Shown: positions 8,320-17,227 of the stretch, piece after piece
Layout of the letters: the number at the start of each line of letters is the position of its first letter
Numbering within the stretch: position 1 is the first letter of the stretch
From: Lysinibacillus xylanilyticus
Lineage (GTDB): Bacteria > Bacillota > Bacilli > Bacillales_A > Planococcaceae
DNA length: 64,000 bases
Reading direction: 5' to 3'
Assembly (NCBI RefSeq): GCF_001708185.1
Contig: NZ_MDDN01000005.1
Location: forward strand, 1 to 64,000
Notes under the pieces: generated by a model
What the model was told of the DNA's origin: nothing
Database searches by the model: none
What the model saw: only the letters and a program-made list of their open reading frames with translations
Made by a program: the position numbers and the translations under genes

Positions 8320-9234
8320 TTATAAGTCATCACCAACGATTTTTACTTCTGTTTCTAAATCGATGCCAAATTTTTCTTTAACTACTCGTTGTACCATGTC
8401 GATTGTTGCAATATAGTCAGTAGCCGTTGCATTACCTTTATTAACAATAAAGCCTGCATGCTTCGTTGATACCTCTGCATCACCTACACCTTTACCTTGT
8501 AAGCCACTATCTTGAATAAGCTTACCTGCAAAGTGACCTGGCGGGCGCTTAAAAACACTCCCTGCAGATGGGTATTCTAACGGCTGCTTAGATTCTCGCT
8601 GCAACGTTAAATCAGCAATTTTTGCATCAATTTCTTCCTGCACACCTTTAGCTAATTGAAATTCGGATGATAATACATAGTAACCTTTTTTAGCAATGAT
8701 ACTTTGACGATAACCAAGTTCAAGCTCTTCTTTCGATAATATTAAAATGTCGCCTTCTCTTGTTAGCACTTTTGATGAAATAATAATATCCTTAATTTCG
8801 CCACCATATGCACCTGCGTTCATTGCCATAGCTCCACCTATTGAACCAGGGATACCACATGCGAATTCAAAGCCTGTTAAAGATGCTGTTGCTGCTAGCT
8901 TTGATACATCTTTTATAAGCGCACCGCTTTGCGCGTAGACATGGTCACCATTAATATGAATTTCATCTAAAAGTGAAAATGTAACAACGATTCCTCGATG
9001 ACCGCCATCACGAACGACCATATTAGATCCATTACCTAACATTAATAATGGTATATTATTCATGTTAGCATAACGAATAACCGTTGCTGCCTCATCCTCT
9101 GTTTCAACAAGAACGAAAACATCCGCTTTACCACCTAATTTTGTCATAGTATATTGCTGTAATGATTCATCTAACTTAATATTGGCCGGATTAACGCTCT
9201 GTGCTAAATCCGTCACCCATTGTTCTTTTGTCAT
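8320..9234 (-). CDS. murB: UDP-N-acetylenolpyruvoylglucosamine reductase MurB
   Basis: 304-residue FAD enzyme that reduces UDP-GlcNAc-enolpyruvate to UDP-MurNAc with NADPH, the second committed step of peptidoglycan precursor synthesis in the cytosol. The FAD-binding part shows PLLMLGNGSNMVVRDGG and GFEFACGIPGSIGGAMAMNAGAYGGE. The C-terminal substrate domain has YPSAGSVFKRP, whose Ser is the proton donor, then LIQDSGLQGKGVGDAEVSTKHAGFIVN. This is the type II (Gram-positive) length. RBS AAAGGAA before ATG. Confidence 0.97.
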   Translation of the reverse strand: MTKEQWVTDLAQSVNPANIKLDESLQQYTMTKLGGKADVFVLVETEDEAATVIRYANMNNIPLLMLGNGSNMVVRDGGHRGIVVTFSLLDEIHINGDHVYAQSGALIKDVSKLAATASLTGFEFACGIPGSIGGAMAMNAGAYGGEIKDIIISSKVLTREGDILILSKEELELGYRQSIIAKKGYYVLSSEFQLAKGVQEEIDAKIADLTLQRESKQPLEYPSAGSVFKRPPGHFAGKLIQDSGLQGKGVGDAEVSTKHAGFIVNKGNATATDYIATIDMVQRVVKEKFGIDLETEVKIVGDDL

Positions 9235-9453
9235 GAAGCTAATTCCTTTCTAACGTCCTTCTTACTCCTACACTAGTATGGATATAGAACCCTAATTTGA
9301 CAAGTGAAATGAAGGGTATTTTTTATCTCGCCTTAACAGACAGCGAGGCTACCTGTGCAGAGATGATGAATATCATAAAGAAAATTCGTGGTCATTCCTA
9401 GTGACATAAATAGCCGATTGTTCACCCACCATCAAAATTCCAATAGACCTACA

Positions 9454-9759
9454 TTAAAGCCAACTCGTTGCCCATGATTCAATATTGCGGATTGCCCCTT
9501 CTAATGCCCGACCTTTATCTGTTAAAGAATATTCTACACGCACTGGTACCTCTGAATACACTCTGCGTTCAACAAGCCCTTCTTTTTCTAGCTCTTTTAA
9601 ACGTTCAGATAATAAACGACCACTAACAGGTAATGCAGATTCAATCTCATTAAAGCGCTGTGGTCCATCTAATAATTGATATAAAATTAGCCCTGTCCAG
9701 CGTTTTCCGATTAAATCCATTGCTTTAGCTAAACGAGGACATAAATTTGTCTCATTCAT
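9454..9759 (-). CDS. HxlR-family transcriptional regulator
   Basis: Winged-helix regulator of the HxlR/DUF24 type. Its features are NETNLCPRLAKAMDLIGKRWTGLILYQLLDGPQRFNEIESAL, a recognition helix (SGRLLSERLKELEKEGLV) and a wing ending in VPVRVEYSLTDKG. Cys near residue 6 (NLCPRL) is the conserved cysteine that members such as YodB and HypR use to sense quinones, diamide or hypochlorite, so a redox role is possible but unproved. I chose ATG at 9759 because GAGG lies 8 bases before it; an upstream GTG at 9768 would overlap that motif. No target gene adjoins it. Confidence 0.88.
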   Translation of the reverse strand: MNETNLCPRLAKAMDLIGKRWTGLILYQLLDGPQRFNEIESALPVSGRLLSERLKELEKEGLVERRVYSEVPVRVEYSLTDKGRALEGAIRNIESWATSWL

Positions 9760-10017
9760 TATTTTCACCTCTTATGTACTCTATTGTAACGATTAATTTA
9801 AGAAAAGTAAATTTGAAGTAACTTATTTACTTATCGTAATTTATTTATTATTTTATATTTAATTACCAAAAATAATTTATAAGTTTTATTAATGGAAAAC
9901 TATGTACCTCTATGCTCAAATAAAGCAAGGATATAGAAATTAACCTTGGCCGACCACTTCATGGATGACCATGGAATCTAATGACTACATACTACTTATA
10001 GATGCACCCGCCTTTAA

Positions 10018-10206
10018 AATTATGACCACTTTATTAAGAGCGATCGTCTAGAATTAAAAATGAGTGGTCGTGATTATGGGCAACTTGCAGATGGAGATTT
10101 TGCCATGTTAACATTTCAAGGAACAAGGTATCAGACCTTTGAACGACATAAAAAGGAGAGCAGCGATTCATTCGCACTCTCCTTTTCATTTTCATTATTT
10201 AATTAA
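10018..10206 (+). pseudogene. Remnant of a DUF2500 domain protein
   Basis: The frame reads YDHFIKSDRLELKMSGRDY and then GQLADGDFAMLTFQGTRYQ-TFERH, the conserved C-terminal half of DUF2500 proteins (pattern: GDR.EF...G..YG.L..GD...L.FQGTR...F.R). No start with a ribosome site and no N-terminal membrane segment are present, and the frame is closed by a stop just upstream at 10015-10017. The tail runs into the terminator of the neighbouring gene. It looks like the decayed end of a lost gene; the assignment rests on remembered family pattern only. Confidence 0.5.
10153..10184 (-). terminator. Terminator of the surface nucleotidase gene
   Basis: AAGGAGAG / CTCTCCTT hairpin with T-rich flank on the minus strand, 11 bases past the stop at 10195. 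Confidence 0.8.
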
Positions 10207-12555
10207 ATATTTACCAAAGCCGCCTTCTGTATCTCCTAAATATTCGATATTGCTGCCTGCAGGAATGACTTTTTGTGCATCCTTAGCAGAGTGGTAAATA
10301 ATTTTTGTATTTGCTGGGAATGGTGCAAATGACCAGTTATTATCCGCAGCAGGATTAATTGTTTTGTTTTCCATGATGTAGTCAATAACAGCTTGGCGAT
10401 TTTCGTACGCATAATTTGTTACATTAGAGCCATCTGTATTTTTGAATGTAGCACCATAAGAACCACCAACACGGTAGTTGTTTGTAATAATGATGAATTC
10501 TTGATTTAGATCAATTGGTTTACCGTTATATTGTACGTTTTTAATACGGTTTGCTTTTTCGTCTACTAAGTCACCACGACGATCATATTTAGGCGGTGAA
10601 GTTACATCAATTTGATATGTTAAACCATCTAATACATCAAAATTGTAAGAACGTGCTTCTGGGTCAATAATGTTTTGTTCTTCCGTTTTATTCGGATCGA
10701 TTGTAGCAAATATACCAGCAGCCATTTCTAACCATTCAATGGCTTGTGCTCCTGTTACTTTAATCGTTGAAACAGTATTGTCAAAATGATAGATGTCTGC
10801 CATATTTTTAATCGCAAGCGGACCTACAGGAATGTTTGTATAATCTGCAGGGTTGTTACGTGAGCCTGCTTTGAAAGGTGCACCAGCTGAAAGAAGTGGT
10901 GTGTTTTCATCAGCAGTACCTTTTAATTCTTTTTCAACAAACCATTTTTGAGCTTGCGTCACGATTTGAATTGAAGAATCGTCTTGAACCATTGAGAAGT
11001 AACTATGAATCGGTGCTTTTGTCTCACCAACAGGTTGACGAATATACTTTAACGTTCCTTCATGCGCTTCTTTAACTGCATCTAAAACTGCTTTAGATGG
11101 TTGTAAGCCTTCTTGTTTAATAGAACGGATAGAACCTTGTCCATCCACTACAGCCCATTTAGAACCTTGTTGTTCTAGCTTTAAGTCGATGACTCCAAGA
11201 TAGCTACCATAGCTTCCTGCCATTACAGTAGGTACACCGTTAATTGTACCTTTTTCTTGGTCAACATTTTTCAGATTTTTATAGTCCCCTGGGAACGTTA
11301 AATGAGAGTGACCTGTAATTAAAGCATCGACACCCTCTATCTCAGAGATCTGGTATCCAACGTTTTCGGCACCTTTTACATAAGTGTCCTCACCAATACC
11401 AGAGTGTGAAAGAACCACGATTACGTCTGCTCCAGCCTTTTGCATTTCTGGTACAACTTCTTTTACCGCTTCAACTGGTTCTTGCATTTCTACCTTACCT
11501 GCTAAATGGATCGCATCCCATTCAACAATTTTCGTAGGTACGATACCTGTAACACCAACTTTAAGTGTGTGCTTTTTACCCGTATTATCTACAACCTCTT
11601 TATCAAGAATGACATAAGGTGAAAACATACGTTTTTTTGTTTTAGCATCGTAAGTGTTAGCATTTACGACTGGATATTTTGCATCATTTAATACTTCATC
11701 TAAAAACTCTAAGCCATAGTTAAACTCATGATTCCCTAAAGTTCCACCATCATATTTCAGTACGTTAAGTGCTGCTATAGCTGGATGAACCTCCCCTGGC
11801 TTTAAAGGGTTTTCTAGCGCTTTATAAGATCCTAATGGCGTTCCTTGAATTAAATCGCCATTATCAAATAATAATGTATTCGGGTTCTCAGTACGAGCTT
11901 GTTCAATTAATGTAGCAGTGTTTGCTAAACCTACAGTAGCTGATTCAGCATCTAAGAAATAATTGTAATTTACAAGGTTTGTATGAATATCTGTTGTACC
12001 TAAAATTTGAAGATCCACTGTAGTTGCAGATGTAGGTAATTTGTATTCAGCTACAAAACGTTCAACAATGCTTTGCATTTGCTCAGTTGTTACATAGTCA
12101 CGAGGACGAATTGTGTTATCCTCAAAGCCTTGTAATATGTTTGCTGCAACAGCATTTGCTAAATCTTGCTTATGTGTGCTAGCAACTTGATCTGCATCTT
12201 TAAACTGATCTAATACAGAAAGTGGAGCGTTTTCATTGACTAATCCACGAGCAGAAATAACAAATGCTTGTTGACGTGTCAATTTATCGTTTGGACCAAA
12301 CAATGTCGCAGTTTTACCTTTAATAAGTTTTAGTTCTACTGCTTTTTCTACATACGGGGCTAAATCCTTAGGGACATCAGTGAAGGCAAGATTAGAACCA
12401 TCACCTAGCTCGACATTTAAGCTTTCCACTAATTCTTTCACGTAATCTCCACGTGTCACATCGTTTGATGCAGCATTTGCGGAAAATCCAAATGGCAACA
12501 CCGTGAATAGAATAAGTAACATCGCAAAGAATTTAGTTATTATTTTCTTATTCAT
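10195..12555 (-). CDS. S-layer-anchored 2',3'-cyclic-nucleotide 2'-phosphodiesterase/3'-nucleotidase
   Basis: 786-residue exported enzyme that hydrolyses 2',3'-cyclic nucleotides and 3'-nucleotides outside the cell. Residues 1-28 are a signal peptide (NKKIITKFFAMLLILF...SANA). About residues 30-170 hold S-layer homology repeats (DVTRGDYVKELVESL, FTDVPKDLAPYVEKAVELKLIKG, LTRQQAFVISARGLV), which would bind pyruvylated wall polymer. The metallophosphoesterase domain starts at LQILGTTDIHTNL and continues with FDNGDLIQGTP, GNHEFNYG and VLSHSGIG...ITGHSH. The 5'-nucleotidase C-terminal domain follows (SAGAPFKAG, IYHFDNTVSTIKVTG, NNYRVGG). Compared with enterobacterial CpdB, the wall-binding N terminus is the extra part. 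Monocistronic. Confidence 0.92.
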   Translation of the reverse strand: MNKKIITKFFAMLLILFTVLPFGFSANAASNDVTRGDYVKELVESLNVELGDGSNLAFTDVPKDLAPYVEKAVELKLIKGKTATLFGPNDKLTRQQAFVISARGLVNENAPLSVLDQFKDADQVASTHKQDLANAVAANILQGFEDNTIRPRDYVTTEQMQSIVERFVAEYKLPTSATTVDLQILGTTDIHTNLVNYNYFLDAESATVGLANTATLIEQARTENPNTLLFDNGDLIQGTPLGSYKALENPLKPGEVHPAIAALNVLKYDGGTLGNHEFNYGLEFLDEVLNDAKYPVVNANTYDAKTKKRMFSPYVILDKEVVDNTGKKHTLKVGVTGIVPTKIVEWDAIHLAGKVEMQEPVEAVKEVVPEMQKAGADVIVVLSHSGIGEDTYVKGAENVGYQISEIEGVDALITGHSHLTFPGDYKNLKNVDQEKGTINGVPTVMAGSYGSYLGVIDLKLEQQGSKWAVVDGQGSIRSIKQEGLQPSKAVLDAVKEAHEGTLKYIRQPVGETKAPIHSYFSMVQDDSSIQIVTQAQKWFVEKELKGTADENTPLLSAGAPFKAGSRNNPADYTNIPVGPLAIKNMADIYHFDNTVSTIKVTGAQAIEWLEMAAGIFATIDPNKTEEQNIIDPEARSYNFDVLDGLTYQIDVTSPPKYDRRGDLVDEKANRIKNVQYNGKPIDLNQEFIIITNNYRVGGSYGATFKNTDGSNVTNYAYENRQAVIDYIMENKTINPAADNNWSFAPFPANTKIIYHSAKDAQKVIPAGSNIEYLGDTEGGFGKYLIK

Positions 12556-12815
12556 GTAACAGCCTCCTATAAATCTATTATTTTCCTACGATTTCTATTA
12601 TATTATACTAATCTGTATTTTTACTGAATAAATAGTCCTAATTGTATGTAATTTTAGAAGAATAGCTAAACACTTTACCTAAAAATGATCGATTAATATT
12701 ATGACATAATCATTTATTATAATCTGATGTTATTAAATGTAAATCAATAAAAAGTGCCTAGTACCAATATGTCAGACCTCCTTACCATTACCGTACCTCT
12801 ATGAAAGAAGTAAAA
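12556..12815. other. Intergenic stretch ahead of the nucleotidase
   Basis: AT-rich. On the minus strand it contains a plausible -10 (TATAAT at about 12600-12610) for the nucleotidase gene, but no clear -35. I see no gene, repeat or further structure. Confidence 0.4.
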
Positions 12816-12844
12816 AAAGTCCTCTCAAATTAGAGAGAACTTTT
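12816..12844 (-). terminator. Terminator of azoR
   Basis: AAAGTTCTCTC / GAGGACTTT hairpin followed by T on the minus strand. Confidence 0.85.
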
Positions 12845-12860
12845 ATCAATAAATAATTTA

Positions 12861-13487
12861 TTATACATTTACAGTTTGTAAAGATTGAGCTACTTTTTTT
12901 ACTGCCTCTAGGCCATTTGCAATAATCTCTTGAGCTTTATCTGGTGAAGCATTATGACCTTCAATGATCACTTCTTCAATAATTTCCATCCCAAATATGC
13001 CACCAACAACGTTTTTAATGTAGTTAACTGACATTTCCATTGGCTGAGCTTCTGGTAATGAATAGTAACCGCCACGAGCATTTAAAATAATAGCTTTTTT
13101 GTCAGTCATTAAACCTACTAATTGACCGTTTTCATTATATTTAAATGTATAACCAGATTGGAATACATAATCAATGAAAGTTTGTAAAGTTGCTGGAATT
13201 GTTAAGTTCCAAAGAGGGAAAGCAAACACGACTACGTCAGCTGCAGTTAAAGCATCCATAGCTTTTTGTTTAGCCGCTAAAAGACGGGATTCAATGTTAG
13301 TTAACTCTTCACCATTTTGTACTTTACCAAAAGCATTGAAAAGATCTTGACCGAAATAAGGCATGTCTTCTGCGAATACGTCAAAAGTCGTTACATTTAC
13401 ACCTTGTAGATTTTCCATAAATGTGTCATACATTTTTGTTGAAATACCGTCAGGACGGTTGTTAGCTTTTACTACTAATACGTTCAT
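12861..13487 (-). CDS. azoR: FMN-dependent NADH-azoreductase
   Basis: 208-residue flavodoxin-fold quinone/azo reductase. It transfers two electrons from NADH via FMN, detoxifying quinones to hydroquinones in the cytosol. Family signatures: N-terminal VLVVKANNRPDGISTKMYDTFM phosphate loop, ADVVVFAFPLWNLTIPATLQTFIDYVFQSGYTFKYNENG (the PxWN.S.P signature with T in place of S) and LNARGGYY. The length is typical. An 18-bp operator and a good promoter lie directly upstream and match those of the hydrolase at 54601-55212, suggesting shared control. Confidence 0.94.
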   Translation of the reverse strand: MNVLVVKANNRPDGISTKMYDTFMENLQGVNVTTFDVFAEDMPYFGQDLFNAFGKVQNGEELTNIESRLLAAKQKAMDALTAADVVVFAFPLWNLTIPATLQTFIDYVFQSGYTFKYNENGQLVGLMTDKKAIILNARGGYYSLPEAQPMEMSVNYIKNVVGGIFGMEIIEEVIIEGHNASPDKAQEIIANGLEAVKKVAQSLQTVNV

Positions 13488-13522
13488 TATATAAATTCTC
13501 CCTTTAAATTCACAGTTTAATT

Positions 13523-13540
13523 TATCTCGAATTCAAGATA
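13523..13540. promoter_or_regulatory. MhqR-type operator at azoR
   Basis: TATCTCGAATTCAAGATA, a 9+9 inverted repeat with one mismatched pair, placed just downstream of the azoR -10 box. It resembles the MhqR operator known from Bacillus subtilis azoR2 and mhq genes and recurs at 55232-55249. Confidence 0.75.
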
Positions 13541-13547
13541 TATTAGT

Positions 13548-13576
13548 ATCTTAAAAAATTCTCTATTAAAAGTCAA
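13548..13576 (-). promoter_or_regulatory. azoR promoter
   Basis: Minus-strand -35 TTGACT (13576-13571), 17-base spacer, -10 TAAGAT (13553-13548). The operator at 13523-13540 then covers the start of transcription. Confidence 0.6.
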
Positions 13577-13694
13577 CGCTAGTAGACTCAGACTTTTGAC
13601 TGAAATGTTGGAAGTGACGGGTTCACCATTAATCTGATCAGCTTCCTTCCAAACGTAATCGGGTCCTATTATTTTTTACTTTTCTCCGACAGAA

Positions 13695-14402
13695 TTAAAA
13701 TTTACAGCTATCATCTGTACAAACTCCACCATCTTCAGACCCTGCGACCTTTAATCCAGATTGTAAGCCTTCTTCCTCTGCTACTTTACGCAAAGTTTCT
13801 TCAAAAACTTCTTGAGGTTGTGCTCCTGAAATACCGTACTTACGATTTAACACAAAGAACGGTACGCCTCGTACGCCAAGTTGTAGCCCCTCTTGTATAT
13901 CAGTCTCTACCTCTGTTTTAAAATCATCGCTAGAAAGTACCTTTGTCACTTCTTCACGATTCAAACCTACTTGCTCAGCAATATCGATTAATACGTCATC
14001 CTGCCCGATACGCTTTGCTTCGATAAAATAATTGTGTAACAATGCTTCTACCAGCGCTGTCACATCCCCTTGCTGTTCCGCCCATTTTACTAAACGATGT
14101 GCTTTTAATGTATTTTCTTCCATTAGCTTATCGAAGTTATAGTCCAGACCAACCTCTTTCGCACGAGCTGCAACACCTTGCGCCATTTCCTTCGCTTTTT
14201 CTAGCGTCATCCCGTACTTATTCGCTAAATATTCATACGTAGACAAATTTGTATCTTCAGGCGTTGTTGGGTCAAGTTGATAACTTTTATAAACGAGCTC
14301 CACCTGTCCTGCAAAACCAGTATCCTGAATAGCCTGCTCTAATTGTTTTTTACCAATATAACAAAATGGGCATACATAATCTGACCAGATTTCAATTTTC
14401 AT
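13695..14402 (-). CDS. DsbA/FrnE-family thiol oxidoreductase
   Basis: 235-residue cytosolic DsbA-like protein of the FrnE type. The thioredoxin-fold active site CPFC is at residues 11-14 (EIWSDYVCPFCYIG). A helical insert domain follows (about residues 60-170), then the cis-Pro loop GVRGVPFFVLNRKYGISGAQP. A C-terminal tail carries Cys residues (GGVCTDDSCKF), a CX4C arrangement also seen in FrnE of Deinococcus. No signal peptide, so it is not an exported Dsb enzyme. Probably a disulfide reductase/isomerase or glutathione-S-transferase-like enzyme. Divergent from the FAD-Rieske gene, 126 bases away. Confidence 0.88.
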   Translation of the reverse strand: MKIEIWSDYVCPFCYIGKKQLEQAIQDTGFAGQVELVYKSYQLDPTTPEDTNLSTYEYLANKYGMTLEKAKEMAQGVAARAKEVGLDYNFDKLMEENTLKAHRLVKWAEQQGDVTALVEALLHNYFIEAKRIGQDDVLIDIAEQVGLNREEVTKVLSSDDFKTEVETDIQEGLQLGVRGVPFFVLNRKYGISGAQPQEVFEETLRKVAEEEGLQSGLKVAGSEDGGVCTDDSCKF

Positions 14403-14528
14403 AACGAGTCACGCTCCTTTTGCTACATTGTAGCGGCAATCCTGACATTAAGGCAATTTTTCTGCTTCATTGCATAAATTTTCAAATCAATCTACATACT
14501 GAACTTAAAAACAATGTGAGGTTTATGT

Positions 14529-15908
14529 ATGACACAATCTCTTTGGCTGGCAACAACTGATCCCGTCTCCCTAACATCTCTTCCTGCATCAACGACTTGT
14601 GATGTATGTATAATCGGTGGAGGCTTGACGGGACTATACACTGCCTATGTCTTAGCAAAATCCGGTGTAGATGTAGTCTTGCTTGAGGCAAATTCTCACA
14701 TCAGTCATGGTACGACTGGTAACTCAACGGGAAAATTAACTGCGCAACATAGCTTAGTTTATGGCAATCTAATAGAAAAACTTTCTGTAGATGAGGCACG
14801 GCTCTATTATCAGCTCAATCAACTGGCTGTTGAAAAGGCTTTACAGTTGCTCCCTAAGAAGAGTATTCAACAAGTAGATTCATTGCTTTATTGCCAAACT
14901 AAAGAAGGCTATGCCCAATTATTAAAAGAATGGAATGCCTATAAAGTATTAAATATTACGGCGAAAATCACTTCTGATACAGAGCTTCCCTTTCCGATAA
15001 CAAAAGCGCTAAGTATGTCCCAGCAAGCTCAAATAAATCCTGTAGAGGTTTGTAACTTCCTTGCAAAAGAAGCGCAATCGTTGGGAGCAAAAATTTATAC
15101 AAATACCCGTGTTCAGCATTTAAACATACCACAAAATAACTTACAAACCGCAAGTGATATGTCGGTTCAATATAACAAGCTTGTTTTGTGCACACACTAT
15201 CCCATCGAAGCCTTTAAAGGGCTACAGCTTTTTAAACTATCTAACAGTCGCTCTTATATGGTTGCTGCTAAAATTACTGATACCCTGCAAGGACAATATT
15301 TATGCGTAGATACTCCTACTCGCTCTATTCGGACGGCTACCATTAACGACGAGCATTATTTAGTATTAGGTGGAGCTAATCATATTGCAGGTGAAACAAC
15401 TAATACGGAGCCCTATTATGAAGCTATTCAAAATGAAATGAAGGGGCATTTCGATCAGGATCCAATCTATCGATGGTCAGCGCAAGACATTGAAACACCT
15501 GATATGGTACCTTATGTCGGCAGGATTACGCAGTCCTTGCCTCATGTTTTCATTGCAACTGGCTATCGAAAATGGGGAATTTCTAATTCTTTTGTAGCTG
15601 GAGATTTACTATCCTCTCTAATAACTGGGGCAAGGAATGAGGATGGAGCAATGGCCCTTTATTCACCAGCACGTACGAAATTTGGCGCTCAGTTCATGCA
15701 AATGCTAAAGGTAGGCGGCTTCGTTGCAAAGGAGTTTGTATCTGGTTATATTAGACATGGCAATGCACCAACTTGCACGCATTTAGGCTGTAAAACAAAA
15801 TGGAATGAAGCCGATGAAACTTGGGATTGCCCTTGTCACGGCTCCCGTTTTAATGCCCAAGGTGAAGTACTTGAAGGCCCTGCTGTGCGTCCATTAAAGC
15901 TAGATTAA
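14529..15908 (+). CDS. FAD-dependent oxidoreductase with C-terminal Rieske domain (YhfW-like)
   Basis: 459-residue fusion. Residues 1-370 are a DAO-type FAD enzyme: dinucleotide fold CDVCIIGGGLTGLYTAYVLAKSG and EAN at strand end; HGTTGNSTGKLTAQH near the flavin; MVPYVGRI and FIATGYRKWGISNS near the C terminus of this part. Residues about 405-459 are a Rieske [2Fe-2S] domain with ligands Cys416, His418, Cys434 and His437 (CTHLGC...CPCHGS). Cys421 and Cys436 are placed for the disulfide found in high-potential Rieske proteins. The domain order and length match the B. subtilis YhfW family, whose substrate is unknown. Soluble, no signal peptide. Confidence 0.92.
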   Translation: MTQSLWLATTDPVSLTSLPASTTCDVCIIGGGLTGLYTAYVLAKSGVDVVLLEANSHISHGTTGNSTGKLTAQHSLVYGNLIEKLSVDEARLYYQLNQLAVEKALQLLPKKSIQQVDSLLYCQTKEGYAQLLKEWNAYKVLNITAKITSDTELPFPITKALSMSQQAQINPVEVCNFLAKEAQSLGAKIYTNTRVQHLNIPQNNLQTASDMSVQYNKLVLCTHYPIEAFKGLQLFKLSNSRSYMVAAKITDTLQGQYLCVDTPTRSIRTATINDEHYLVLGGANHIAGETTNTEPYYEAIQNEMKGHFDQDPIYRWSAQDIETPDMVPYVGRITQSLPHVFIATGYRKWGISNSFVAGDLLSSLITGARNEDGAMALYSPARTKFGAQFMQMLKVGGFVAKEFVSGYIRHGNAPTCTHLGCKTKWNEADETWDCPCHGSRFNAQGEVLEGPAVRPLKLD

Positions 15909-15910
15909 AA

Positions 15911-15943
15911 AAAGAGGTTGCCTTTTTTAGGGCAACCTCTTTT
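15911..15943. terminator. Bidirectional terminator between the FAD-Rieske gene and ppaC
   Basis: AAAGAGGTTGCC / GGGCAACCTCTTT hairpin with A/T runs on both sides, between convergent genes only 38 bases apart. Confidence 0.92.
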
Positions 15944-15946
15944 CCA

Positions 15947-16873
15947 TTATTTCAATGCGTCAGTTAAAACTGGAACGATTTGTTTTTTACGAGATACGAC
16001 ACCTGGTAAAATTACTCGATTATTTACAAGCTCAGCACCAAATCCTTTTGCTGCAGCCTCTGCTACTTGTCCAATAGCAACAGCTGTTGAGTCATTGTTT
16101 AAAATATCTGTTACAACGAAGAAGAATAGGTCTAAGCCATTTTCAGCTACATTTTTGTTTAACAAAATTTCTAGTTCCTCTTGGCGGCCAAGCACATCGT
16201 TAATATCGACTGCGTTTACCTGAGCTACTACAGATTTATATTCTCCGAATTGGAATTCTTTTGCATCTAAAGATAAAAGATCTTCTAATGATTTATCTGA
16301 AAGGTCAGCCCCTGCTTTAAGCATTGCTAATCCGTATTCAGCAACATCAACACCTGCAATTTTAGCTAGTTCCTCACCAGCTTTTACATCTTGTTCTGTG
16401 CAAGTTGGAGATTTGAATAATAATGTATCAGAAACGATGGCAGAAAGCATTAATCCAGCGATATTTGCAGGGATTTCTACGCCATTTTCCTTGAAAATTT
16501 TGTTTAAAATTGTTGCAGTACAGCCTACAGGTTCTGCACGGTAATATAGTGGATCAGCCGTTTGGAAGTTAGCAATACGGTGATGATCGATTACTTCTGT
16601 AATTTGTACTTCTTCAATGCCATCAGCTGATTGCTGGAATTCATTGTGGTCCACAAGAATTACTTTTTCTGCTTCCCCAACTACCGAAGAAATTAATCGT
16701 GGTGCCTCAAAGCCAAATTTGTCTAATGCAAATTTTGTTTCATTATTCACTTCCCCAAGACGTACAGCTTCCGCATCTACTCCGATTTGTTGCTTTAAAT
16801 ATGCATATACAATAGCAGACGTAATTGTGTCTGTATCTGGATTTTTATGTCCGAAAACTAAAACTTTACTCAT
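15947..16873 (-). CDS. ppaC: Manganese-dependent inorganic pyrophosphatase PpaC
   Basis: 308-residue family II pyrophosphatase that hydrolyses PPi to phosphate and pulls biosynthetic reactions forward. DHH-type metal motifs are in place: [23 protein letters not shown] and VIDHHRI. The C-terminal DHHA2 domain carries SRKKQ for pyrophosphate binding. It matches the Bacillus/Streptococcus length. Requires Mn or Co, which fits an organism with MntR-controlled manganese. RBS AGGAGG just before ATG. Confidence 0.97.
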   Translation of the reverse strand: MSKVLVFGHKNPDTDTITSAIVYAYLKQQIGVDAEAVRLGEVNNETKFALDKFGFEAPRLISSVVGEAEKVILVDHNEFQQSADGIEEVQITEVIDHHRIANFQTADPLYYRAEPVGCTATILNKIFKENGVEIPANIAGLMLSAIVSDTLLFKSPTCTEQDVKAGEELAKIAGVDVAEYGLAMLKAGADLSDKSLEDLLSLDAKEFQFGEYKSVVAQVNAVDINDVLGRQEELEILLNKNVAENGLDLFFFVVTDILNNDSTAVAIGQVAEAAAKGFGAELVNNRVILPGVVSRKKQIVPVLTDALK

Positions 16874-17215
16874 TAAATTTATTCCTCCTAAATGGCAATA
16901 ACATTTGCATTTTATTTTATCATACCTTATGAGCTAACATGATATAAAGTGAAAGTTTGTCTTTAATAGGTTCTCCTACATCTTCATGTATTTATACGTT
17001 TTAACAAATAGTCATTCTCAGATGACTATTTCTTAATCATCATTAAATTTATTATATTTATCTACTTTTTCCATCCCATTTTTAACATTTAATAATAACA
17101 ATATATAGTTCATTAAAAATTTTCACTATAAATAGATATATAGTTGCGTTTTTATATTTAAGAAACCATAATTTTATGCTATCATCAGGTATCTATATTT
17201 TAGGGTATACAGGAA
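16874..17215. other. AT-rich intergenic region with one hairpin
   Basis: Very AT-rich spacer between divergent ppaC and the GNAT gene. The only structure is a perfect 10-bp stem, AAATAGTCAT / ATGACTATTT with a 6-base loop (17006-17031). There is no T-run, so it may be a regulatory hairpin or weak terminator. No gene seen. Confidence 0.45.
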
Positions 17216-17227
17216 ATGGGGATTACG

